11,028 bases of DNA, taken from NCBI GenBank assembly GCA_030836705.1, contig JAUPLZ010000063.1:1-11028 (forward strand), given 5' to 3'. A program made the translations under genes and the position numbers. The DNA is from Campylobacterota bacterium (GTDB taxonomy: Bacteria > Campylobacterota > Campylobacteria > Campylobacterales > SZUA-545). The notes under the pieces are model-generated. The model saw only the letters and a list, made by a program, of their open reading frames with translations. It was not told the origin of the DNA and made no database searches. Below are positions 1 to 5,925 of this stretch, in pieces (the stretch's first letter is position 1; each line of letters begins with the position of its first letter).

Positions 1-185
1 TTACCTCAAAAGCCGTCATGGATGCCGATAGGCTTTTGGCTCTAGTCGGCGATATGATGGATGAAAATAGCGTTATGCTTCTTTATAAAGGCAGAGATAC
101 GGAAGACGAGACGCAAAATATCAAAAATATAAAAGTTATCGATGCTCCACATAGCAGATACCTTTTAATCAAAAAAGGCTCTTGA
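1..185 (+). CDS. rsmG: 16S rRNA (guanine-527-N7)-methyltransferase RsmG, C-terminal fragment
   Basis: This is the 3' end of a gene that begins left of the window; the frame is open from base 3 to the TGA at 183-185, giving 60 residues. The fragment starts TSKAVMDADRLLAL and contains MLLYKG followed by an acidic stretch. This matches the C-terminal part of RsmG (GidB), where an (I/L)TSRAV strand is followed by a helix and an F/L-x-YKG strand. RsmG is a cytoplasmic SAM-dependent enzyme that methylates N7 of G527 in 16S rRNA. The SAM-binding half is not visible, so the call rests on the C-terminal pattern as remembered from epsilonproteobacterial homologues. The stop codon shares one base with the ATG of the next gene, indicating cotranscription and translational coupling. 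Confidence 0.75.
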   Translation, partial: TSKAVMDADRLLALVGDMMDENSVMLLYKGRDTEDETQNIKNIKVIDAPHSRYLLIKKGS

Positions 186-406
186 TGATTGGCAAAATAC
201 TATTAATAGCGGCTCTGGTGGCTTTTATTTATTTTTTGTTTTTTAGAGGCAGAAAAGTAAGTCAAAAAACAAGTGAAAAAAAAGAGAATAAAAAAATAGA
301 AGAGATAATGGTTGAGTGCGATAAGTGCTCTATATTTATAAGCCAAAAAGAGGCGATAATAAAAGACGGAAAGTACTTTTGTTCTAAGGAATGCGCACAA
401 ATATGA
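185..406 (+). CDS. small membrane-anchored zinc-ribbon-like protein (PP0621 type)
   Basis: A 73-residue protein starting at ATG 185, which shares one base with the rsmG stop; a TTG directly before it could also serve. Residues 2-20 form one hydrophobic membrane segment, followed by a basic Arg-Gly-Arg-Lys and a Lys/Glu-rich linker. The C-terminal half has two cysteine pairs: CDKC near residues 45-48 and a later C-x3-C in YFCSKECAQ. Such a pattern would be expected to bind one zinc ion. Small proteins of this build are annotated as PP0621 family or prokaryotic metallothionein-like in Proteobacteria and are often found near rsmG in Campylobacterota. The function is unknown. It overlaps the next gene as ATGA. 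Confidence 0.65.
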   Translation: MIGKILLIAALVAFIYFLFFRGRKVSQKTSEKKENKKIEEIMVECDKCSIFISQKEAIIKDGKYFCSKECAQI

Positions 407-780
407 CTACGGTAGGTTTTTTTCAAAAAATAGACAATCATCCAAAAGTTGTTTTTAAACTAAATCTTCAAAATATTCATTTAACTCCCGCTTCTAGCAT
501 AGTGGTTGTGCCTTTTAATATGAGCGATATAGAGCAATATGAGAAATACAATGCTGTTTTAGGAGTCATTGTGTATTCGCTAAAAGAGTTTATCGTGGTT
601 TCAAAATGCAAGGTCAAATACGCAATAGCGGATCATGCACTCTCAAAACAGCTTCAAAAATGCGCCGAAAACTATCTTTATGATACAAAAGTTCTAGCAA
701 TGATAGAAAATGAAGATGAGATAGAAATAATCGCAAATGACGGCATCGACGGCGTTATAAACAAACAACTTCTAAATTAA
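403..780 (+). CDS. conserved-looking hypothetical protein, unknown function
   Basis: A 125-residue protein from ATG 403, which forms an ATGA overlap with the upstream stop. An in-frame ATG at 391 would add four residues (MRTN), but the AAGGA at 386-390 sits immediately against it, while ATG 403 has a usable 12-base spacing. I do not recognise the family. The sequence alternates hydrophobic strands (SIVVVPFNM, AVLGVIVYSL, FIVVSKCKVKYAIA, KVLAMI, EIEIIA) with amphipathic helices (LSKQLQKCAENYLYD), which suggests a small cytoplasmic alpha/beta, possibly Rossmann-like, domain. It ends with an acidic segment and GIDGVINKQ. There is no signal peptide or membrane segment. Tight overlap places it in the rsmG transcript as its last gene. 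Confidence 0.75.
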   Translation: MTTVGFFQKIDNHPKVVFKLNLQNIHLTPASSIVVVPFNMSDIEQYEKYNAVLGVIVYSLKEFIVVSKCKVKYAIADHALSKQLQKCAENYLYDTKVLAMIENEDEIEIIANDGIDGVINKQLLN

Positions 781-856
781 TTACACCCCCTCTTAACTCC
801 CTTTAAAAATTAAAAAAAATTATAGCAAAGCAATAAAAAAGTGTTTTTTATCTGGT

Positions 857-869
857 ATTTTGACAAAAT
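857..869. promoter_or_regulatory. candidate operator: perfect inverted repeat upstream of cys promoter
   Basis: ATTTTG-A-CAAAAT is a perfect 6-bp inverted repeat around a single central base at 863. It lies 12 bases upstream of the -35 hexamer at 882, so its centre is about 54 bases before the predicted transcription start. That distance would suit an activator contacting RNA polymerase from upstream. The sequence does not match an FNR/CRP box I can name. In an AT-rich intergenic region a 13-base palindrome can arise by chance, so this is only a candidate. Confidence 0.3.
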
Positions 870-881
870 CGAGCGTTTTAC

Positions 882-910
882 TTGACATTAAAAATAATTT
901 TATATATACT
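882..910 (+). promoter_or_regulatory. sigma-70 promoter of the sulfate assimilation operon
   Basis: A perfect -35 hexamer TTGACA (882-887) is followed by exactly 17 bases and a TATACT -10 hexamer (905-910). Transcription should start near 917, about 58 bases before the first gene. A near-consensus -35 is unusual for Campylobacterota, whose housekeeping promoters usually rely on the -10 region, so this should be a strong promoter unless repressed. It is the only convincing promoter I see ahead of the 975-5812 gene cluster, whose internal gaps are at most 19 bases. Confidence 0.7.
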
Positions 911-943
911 TCCCTCAAAGAATAAGAAAAAACTATATATCAC

Positions 944-970
944 TCCTTAAGGATTGGTATGAGAGGGTAA
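944..970 (+). promoter_or_regulatory. cys operon leader: palindrome, ribosome site and three-codon mini-ORF
   Basis: The leader holds a perfect 10-bp palindrome TCCTTAAGGA (944-953). Its AAGGA (949-953) is a good Shine-Dalgarno sequence 5 bases before ATG 959. That ATG opens a three-codon frame, Met-Arg-Gly, ending at TAA 968-970. The stop lies four bases before the TTG start of the DUF2061 gene, in a different frame, and the mini-ORF overlaps GAGAGGG (961-967), the ribosome site of that gene. Ribosomes ending on the mini-ORF could therefore affect initiation at the TTG. Whether it is translated is inference. Confidence 0.35.
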
Positions 971-974
971 AAAG

Positions 975-1199
975 TTGCAAGAGAAAGCTTATAGAAGCGT
1001 CATTAAGACAATATCATGGAGAGCAGTTGGAACTCTAGATACTATGATTATCTCTTATATTATTGTTGGTAGTTTTGCGGCTGCTGCGACGATAGGGTTT
1101 GTAGAGCTTTTTACGAAAATGTTTTTATATTATTTTCATGAAAGAGCGTGGAATAAGATAAATATCGGCAGAACAAAACCCATAGAATATAGCATATAA
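975..1199 (+). CDS. DUF2061 family small membrane protein
   Basis: A 74-residue protein. It begins with the family signature RSVIKTISWRAVGTLDT (residues 7-23), then a hydrophobic segment (about 24-48, IISYIIVGSFAAAATIGFVELF), and ends with a Y-x-HERAWN motif. This order (RS-x2-K-x2-(S/T)-WR, then membrane helix, then HERxW) is characteristic of DUF2061 (PF09834), which has no assigned biochemical function. The start is TTG 975, supported by GAGAGGG seven bases upstream; no in-frame ATG lies before the conserved RS motif. It is the first gene after the strong promoter and is followed after 10 bases by cysH. DUF2061 proteins are recurrently linked with sulfate assimilation genes, so a membrane role in that pathway is plausible but unproven. 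Confidence 0.85.
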   Translation: MQEKAYRSVIKTISWRAVGTLDTMIISYIIVGSFAAAATIGFVELFTKMFLYYFHERAWNKINIGRTKPIEYSI

Positions 1200-1209
1200 G
1201 GATAAGAGC

Positions 1210-1908
1210 ATGAATCTATTTGAAAATTTAAAAGAGAGAGTTGAAAATCTTGACTCTTTTGAAATTATAAAAGTTTTAAGCAGTGAATATGCGGATAAAT
1301 CAGTTTTCGCATCAAGCCTTGGAATGGAAGACCAAGTTATAACTCAGATGATTTCGCAAGCGAATAAAAAAATAAAGATTTTTACGCTTGATACGGGAAG
1401 ATTATTTCAAGAGACTTACGCGCTAATTGATAGAACAAAAGAGAAGCTAGGCGTTGAAATAGAGGTATTTTTCCCTGATTATAAAGAGGTTGAAAAATTA
1501 ACAACGCAAAAAGGCATGAACTCGTTTTATAACTCAATAGAAGATAGAAAAGAGTGTTGCCACATAAGAAAAATAGAGCCTCTAAAAAGAGCGTTAAACG
1601 GGGCGAAGATTTGGGTGAGCGGCTTAAGAAGCGCGCAGTCTGTTACTAGAAAAGATAATTTAAAAGTAGAGTTTGACGAGACATTTGGCGTTATTAAACT
1701 AAATCCGCTTCTTGACTGGTCGCTTGAAGATGTAGAAAAATATATAAAAGCTAGTCGCATCCCTTACAATCCGCTTCACGACAATGGATTTGTGAGCATC
1801 GGATGTATGCCGTGTACAAGAGCCATAAAAGAAGGCGAAGATATAAGAGCAGGAAGATGGTGGTGGGAAAACCCAGAACAAAAAGAGTGCGGATTGCACA
1901 AAAGATAA
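1210..1908 (+). CDS. cysH: adenylyl-sulfate (APS) reductase, iron-sulfur type
   Basis: A 232-residue cytoplasmic enzyme of the PAPS/APS reductase family. It reduces activated sulfate to sulfite using thioredoxin. An N-terminal PP-loop-like nucleotide site is seen as SSLGMEDQV (35-43). Cys116-Cys117 in KECCHIRK together with Cys199 and Cys202 in GCMPCTRA are the four [4Fe-4S] ligands that mark APS-using reductases; PAPS-specific enzymes such as that of E. coli lack them. Cys227 in ECGLH at the C-terminus is the catalytic cysteine that carries the thiosulfonate intermediate. Length is normal. AAGGA at 1198-1202 lies seven bases before ATG 1210. APS use fits the absence of an APS kinase (cysC) in this operon; PAPS would not need to be made for sulfite production. 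Confidence 0.93.
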   Translation: MNLFENLKERVENLDSFEIIKVLSSEYADKSVFASSLGMEDQVITQMISQANKKIKIFTLDTGRLFQETYALIDRTKEKLGVEIEVFFPDYKEVEKLTTQKGMNSFYNSIEDRKECCHIRKIEPLKRALNGAKIWVSGLRSAQSVTRKDNLKVEFDETFGVIKLNPLLDWSLEDVEKYIKASRIPYNPLHDNGFVSIGCMPCTRAIKEGEDIRAGRWWWENPEQKECGLHKR

Positions 1909-1927
1909 AAAGAACAAAGGCAAAAAA

Positions 1928-2833
1928 ATGCAAATAGATGTAGCGTATTTAAAAGAACTAGAAGCAGAGGCAATTTATATCATCAGAGAAACGGTAGCGG
2001 AGTTTGATAATCCGGCTATGCTCTATTCAATAGGCAAGGATTCATCAGTGATGCTTCATTTGGCATTGAAGGCGTTTTATCCGGCAAAACCGCCGTTTGC
2101 GCTTTTGCATGTCGATACGACTTGGAAGTTTAAAGAGATGATAGAGTTTAGAGACAAAAGAGCGTCGGAGCTTGGTTTGGATTTGCTGGTGCATATCAAT
2201 CAAGAGGGAATTGAAAAAAATATAAGCCCTTTTATCCAAGGTACTCAAGTCCATACGGATGTGATGAAAACTCAAGGATTAAGACAAGCGCTTGAAAAAT
2301 ACAAATTTGATGCGGTTTTTGGCGGTGCAAGAAGAGATGAGGAGAAATCAAGAGCAAAAGAGAGAATATTTTCTTTTAGAGATAAAAATCACAGATGGGA
2401 TCCAAAAAATCAGCGACCGGAGCTATGGAATATTTTTGATACTAGAAAAAAACAAGGCGAGAGTATGCGTGTTTTTCCTATCTCCAACTGGACAGAAAAA
2501 GATGTCTGGCACTATATTTTGCTAGAAAATATTCCGATAGTCCCGCTTTATCTGGCAAAAGAAAGACCGGTTGTAGAGCGAGACGGACAGCTGATAATGG
2601 TTGATGACGATAGATTTGTGCTAAATGAGGGCGAAAAAATAGAGAATAAAAAAGTTCGCTTTAGAACGCTTGGATGTTATCCGCTCACATGTGCCGTGGA
2701 GTCAAACGCTTCTAATCTAGAAGAGGTGATAGATGAGATGCTTTCGAGTAAAACAAGCGAAAGACAAGGCAGATTGATAGACAAAGACCAAAGCGCAAGC
2801 ATGGAAAAGAAAAAAATAGAAGGATATTTCTAA
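1928..2833 (+). CDS. cysD: sulfate adenylyltransferase subunit 2 (ATP sulfurylase catalytic subunit)
   Basis: A 301-residue enzyme that makes APS and pyrophosphate from ATP and sulfate, in complex with the GTPase CysN. The PP-loop ATP pyrophosphatase motif SIGKDSSVM is at residues 34-42. Family landmarks follow: LLHVDTTWKF, the basic GGARRDEEKSRAKER segment, IFSFRD, WNIFD, RVFPISNWTEKDVW, and a C-terminal GCYPLTCAVES with the usual SERQGRLID...KKKIEGYF ending. The protein appears complete and of normal length. AAAGG at 1916-1920 is seven bases before ATG 1928. The stop codon shares one base with the cysN start (TAATG), so the two subunits are translationally coupled. With cysN interrupted, sulfate activation by this subunit alone should be poor, because GTP hydrolysis by CysN drives the reaction. 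Confidence 0.95.
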   Translation: MQIDVAYLKELEAEAIYIIRETVAEFDNPAMLYSIGKDSSVMLHLALKAFYPAKPPFALLHVDTTWKFKEMIEFRDKRASELGLDLLVHINQEGIEKNISPFIQGTQVHTDVMKTQGLRQALEKYKFDAVFGGARRDEEKSRAKERIFSFRDKNHRWDPKNQRPELWNIFDTRKKQGESMRVFPISNWTEKDVWHYILLENIPIVPLYLAKERPVVERDGQLIMVDDDRFVLNEGEKIENKKVRFRTLGCYPLTCAVESNASNLEEVIDEMLSSKTSERQGRLIDKDQSASMEKKKIEGYF

Positions 2834-4212
2834 TGAGTGCATTAAATAATATAAAAACAATAAAAAAAGATATTTTGAGATTTATCGCTTGCGGAAGCGT
2901 CGATGACGGGAAGAGTACTTTTATAGGAAGACTTTTGTATGACACTGGATCTGTTTTTGATGATCAGCTTGCAACGCTTGAAAAAGAGAGCAAAAGCATA
3001 GGAAATGCCGGAAAAGAGATAGATTTTTCTCTGCTTGTCGATGGGCTTAGCAGTGAAAGAGAGCAGGGCATTACGATAGATGTCGCTTACAGATATTTTG
3101 AAACAGAAAGCAGGAAATTTATCATAGCCGATACGCCAGGGCATGAGCAATACACAAGAAACATGGCAACGGCGGCATCAAACGCAGATCTTGCCGTAAT
3201 ATTGATAGACGCAAAAAACGGCGTATTGCCTCAAAGCAAAAGACACTCATTTATAGCTTCTTTGTGCGGGATAAAATATGCCATAGTCGCCGTAAATAAA
3301 ATGGATGTAGTTGAATACAAAGAAGAGGTTTTTGAAAATATCAAAAAAGAGTTTTTAGAAGCAACAAAAACTCTTGGGTTTGAGAAGCTTTTTTTTGTTC
3401 CTATTTCTGCTCTAAAGGGCGAAAATATAGTGACAAAAAGCGAAAAAACACCGTGGTACAAAAAAGAGTCTTTGCTTGAATTGCTTGAGAGCGTCAAGAT
3501 AAAAAAAGAAGAGTTTGTCGGTTTTAGATTGCCCGTTCAGCTGGTAAATAGACCCGATAGAACTTTTAGAGGTTTTTGTGGAACGATAGCTTCCGGAGAG
3601 ATAGCCGTAAATGAGAGCATAAAACTCTATCAATCAAAATAAAAAGCAAAAATAAAAGAGCTTATCGTTCAGGGTGAAAAAAAAGATAGCGCAAAAAAAG
3701 GCGAAGCTGTAACTTTGGTGCTTGATAAAGAGATAGATATTTCTCGCGGAGATATGATAGTAAAAGGCGATGAAGAGATAAAAGAGGCAACCGTTATAGA
3801 GGCTAATTTGGTTTGGATGGATTCGACGCCTATAAAGTACGGAAGCGAATATTACATCAAGCATGCAGGAGCCACATTTGTAGCGACTGCCGATGAGATT
3901 TTGCACAAAATAGATGTAAACAGCTACAAAACAGAACCGAGTGCAGTTTTGGAGATGAACGATATCGGGGTTGTAAGGCTAAATCTTTCTAAAAAAATAG
4001 CTTTTGACTCATACAAAAACAACAGAACGACAGGGGCATTTATACTCATAGACAAAATAACAAACGCCGTAAGCGGCGGAGGAATGATAATAAATGGAGT
4101 ATTGGGCGAGGTGAGTAAAAAAAGAGAGTATTCGGAGTTTGAGATTAACCTCAATAAACTCATAAGAGAATCTTTTCCTCACTGGAAGGCAATAGACATA
4201 AGTCAGGAATAA
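2833..4212 (+). pseudogene. cysN: sulfate adenylyltransferase subunit 1 (CysN), interrupted by an in-frame stop
   Basis: The frame encodes the EF-Tu-like GTPase subunit of ATP sulfurylase. Codons 1-269 contain G1 GSVDDGKS (21-28), G2 region EREQGITID (75-83), G3 DTPGH (100-104), G4 NKMD (155-158) and G5 SAL. Codon 270 is TAA (3640-3642). The same frame then continues without another stop to 4212, with the expected beta-barrel domain sequence (GEAVTLVLDKEIDISRGDMIV and onward). Total span is 459 sense-length codons, near the normal CysN size (about 475 in E. coli). The stop falls inside barrel domain II, at the poorly conserved loop where E. coli CysN reads roughly LPSGVSSRV, so two separate polypeptides would split a folded domain. 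Possible re-start: TTG 3715, with no good ribosome site. AGAAGGA (2818-2824) precedes ATG 2833. Since there is no frameshift and no other decay, this is either a very recent nonsense mutation, a sequencing error, or read-through of TAA; I favour the first two. Confidence 0.85.
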
Positions 4213-4213
4213 A

Positions 4214-5812
4214 ATGATGACAAAAAAAATAGAACCATTATCAAAATTAGAAATTTTAAAGGCATCAGCCGATCCGCTTCTTGTTATAGATGATATTTAC
4301 GAAGAGGTAAATACAGGCAAGAAAATCGCGCCGGAGCGGATAAATCTGCTTAAATGGTATGGAATGTATCCGCATAGAACAAGCGATTGGCACGATGCTA
4401 CCGATTATTATATGAAACGAATCAAGATAGTTTCTGGCAAGCTAAACCTTAAACAGATAGAAACTCTTGCCGACATCGGGATAAATAAGGCTAGAAATTT
4501 TGTTGATTTTACAACAAGACAAAATATTCAGCTCCACTATGTGACGATAAAAGATTTGCCGGAAATTTTTAATGCTCTTTCAAGTGTCGGTATCTCTTCA
4601 AGGCTGGCATCAGGAGACTGCCCAAGGGCGATTACCAGCTGCCCTTTGAGCGGTTATGAGCATGATGAAATTATCGATACGACGGATATCGTAAGAGAGT
4701 TAAATGATTTTTTTGATTTAAACAGCACCGCTTTTGATAATCTTCCTAGAAAATTCAAAATCGGCATAAGCGGATGCCAAAAACACTGCGTAAATCATGA
4801 GATTCAAGACTTGGCTTTTACGGCTTTTAAAGAGGGCGATGAGGTTCTTTTTGATTTAAGCATAGCAGGCGGGCTTTCTAAGTCTCAAAGAATAGGCGTG
4901 CGGGCTAAAAGATATGTAAAAAAAGAGGAGATTATCGATGTTTCCGCCGCTGTGGCTAGAATATTTAACGATTTTGGGAATAGGCACGATAGAAGCAGGG
5001 CGAGAGTAAGACATCTTTATGCAGACTGGGGAATAGAAAAACTTGTCGACACCATAGAGGAGTATATCGGTTACAAACTTACCTACGGTGAGAATGAGCC
5101 AAAAATTACTCCATATGAGCAAAGAGGTCATTTTGGCATAAGCAAAAGCAAAACGAGCGGTAAAGTGAATATCGGATTTGCCACAAACGGCGGAAGAGTC
5201 GGCGGAAGCGGGCTAAAAAGCATACATGCGATTTTAAGTCGTTACGGCGGTGAAGGCATAGCGCTAACAACTACTCAAAATTTTATTGCATTGAATGTGC
5301 CAAGCGATAGTGCGGATGAGCTAATCAATGAGATGAGAATAGCCGGATTTAATGCAAGCCCAAGTGTTTTTAAGGCAAGAACGCAGAGTTGTACTGGAGT
5401 TGATTTTTGTAAATTTGCAGTAAGCGAGACAAAGGATTTTGCAAGTACGCTTATTAAGTTTCTTGAGAGCGAATTTAGCGATTTTAACGAACCGCTTAGT
5501 ATCTCTGTGGCTGGCTGTACGCACGGCTGTTCGCAACCGACTATAGTCGATATCGGACTTGTGGGCACAAAAGTAAAAACAGAGAATGGAAGAGAGAATG
5601 GTTTTGAGATTTTCGTAGGCGGACATTTAGAAGGAAGCGAAAGAAGCTTTTTCGGCAACTCCACGGGAATAAAAGAGACGCCGGAAAATATCAAAAAAAT
5701 TATTGCCTCGTGGATAAAAGAATATATAAGCAAAAAAGAAAATTTTGATAGTTTCTCAAAATACCTAAGAGCAAAGGATTTTGGCTTGGATTCTGCAAAC
5801 CAGCCGCTTTAA
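4214..5812 (+). CDS. sir: ferredoxin-type sulfite (or nitrite) reductase, siroheme and [4Fe-4S]
   Basis: A 532-residue enzyme of the nitrite/sulfite reductase family, which carries out six-electron reduction at a siroheme coupled to [4Fe-4S]. Two ferredoxin-like halves are visible. The cluster/siroheme cysteines are C393-x5-C399 (SCTGVDFCKFA) and C435-x3-C439 (GCTHGCSQP). Other anion- and siroheme-site segments include TTRQNIQLHYV (about 100-110), GISGCQKHC (about 185-192) and the Arg-rich RHDRSRARVRHLYADWG (258-273). The CTGxxFC form also occurs in ferredoxin-nitrite reductases and in the mycobacterial enzyme first named NirA but active on sulfite, so substrate is not fixed by motif. Position as the last gene after cysH-cysD-cysN argues for sulfite to sulfide. 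AGGA at 4205-4208 suits ATG 4214 or the adjacent ATG 4217. No siroheme synthase or reductase subunit is encoded nearby. Confidence 0.88.
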   Translation: MMTKKIEPLSKLEILKASADPLLVIDDIYEEVNTGKKIAPERINLLKWYGMYPHRTSDWHDATDYYMKRIKIVSGKLNLKQIETLADIGINKARNFVDFTTRQNIQLHYVTIKDLPEIFNALSSVGISSRLASGDCPRAITSCPLSGYEHDEIIDTTDIVRELNDFFDLNSTAFDNLPRKFKIGISGCQKHCVNHEIQDLAFTAFKEGDEVLFDLSIAGGLSKSQRIGVRAKRYVKKEEIIDVSAAVARIFNDFGNRHDRSRARVRHLYADWGIEKLVDTIEEYIGYKLTYGENEPKITPYEQRGHFGISKSKTSGKVNIGFATNGGRVGGSGLKSIHAILSRYGGEGIALTTTQNFIALNVPSDSADELINEMRIAGFNASPSVFKARTQSCTGVDFCKFAVSETKDFASTLIKFLESEFSDFNEPLSISVAGCTHGCSQPTIVDIGLVGTKVKTENGRENGFEIFVGGHLEGSERSFFGNSTGIKETPENIKKIIASWIKEYISKKENFDSFSKYLRAKDFGLDSANQPL

Positions 5813-5830
5813 AAAGCAGCTGGTTTTGTT
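5798..5830 (+). terminator. intrinsic terminator of the cys operon
   Basis: AACCAGCCGCTT (5798-5809) pairs with AAGCAGCTGGTT (5814-5825) with a single C/A mismatch, leaving a four-base loop, followed by TTGTT. The hairpin contains the last codons and the stop codon (5810-5812) of the reductase gene. The T-tract is short but continuous with the TT of the stem. It separates the cys operon from the kinase gene. Confidence 0.75.
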
Positions 5831-5886
5831 ACACATAACATATTTTCACCACAAATTAGCGATTTTTATAGTAATTAATAAAAATT

Positions 5887-5895
5887 TGCTATATA
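5887..5895 (+). promoter_or_regulatory. candidate extended -10 promoter of the histidine kinase gene
   Basis: TGCTATATA (5887-5895) fits the TGn-extended -10 form common in Campylobacterota, which need no clear -35. An overlapping TATACT at 5892-5897 is an alternative -10. Either would start transcription at about 5901-5905, at or after the first possible ATG (5899). This supports the internal ATG 5926 as the true start. The 5831-5886 stretch otherwise shows only AT-rich sequence. Confidence 0.45.
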
Positions 5896-5925
5896 CTAAT
5901 GCGAATTAATATTAAAAAGATTGCT

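Noticed and set aside
833..851. ATAAAAAA-GTG-TTTTTTAT inverted repeat as a terminator of the rsmG operon
   Set aside because: The eight-pair stem is made only of A-T pairs and would be too weak for a convincing intrinsic terminator; low-complexity AT sequence is a sufficient explanation.
860..887. Two TTGACA copies (860-865 and 882-887) as tandem promoters
   Set aside because: The first has no -10 hexamer at a proper distance; it is part of the 857-869 palindrome.
917..974. Riboswitch in the cys operon leader
   Set aside because: Only about 58 bases separate the predicted transcript start from the first gene, with a single short palindrome; no known riboswitch core (SAM, cobalamin, TPP) is visible.
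3640..4212. Frameshift in cysN
   Set aside because: The downstream part is in the same frame as the upstream part (the distance is a multiple of three), so the break is a nonsense codon and not an indel.
3715..4212. Separate downstream gene for the CysN C-terminal part
   Set aside because: The TTG at 3715 lies inside a conserved CysN strand, lacks a clear ribosome site, and the reading frame is open from the TAA onward; it is the rest of cysN.
5275..5733. Minus-strand 152-residue open frame
   Set aside because: It is antisense to the reductase gene, whose cysteine motifs and frame are unmistakable; no ribosome site or family pattern.
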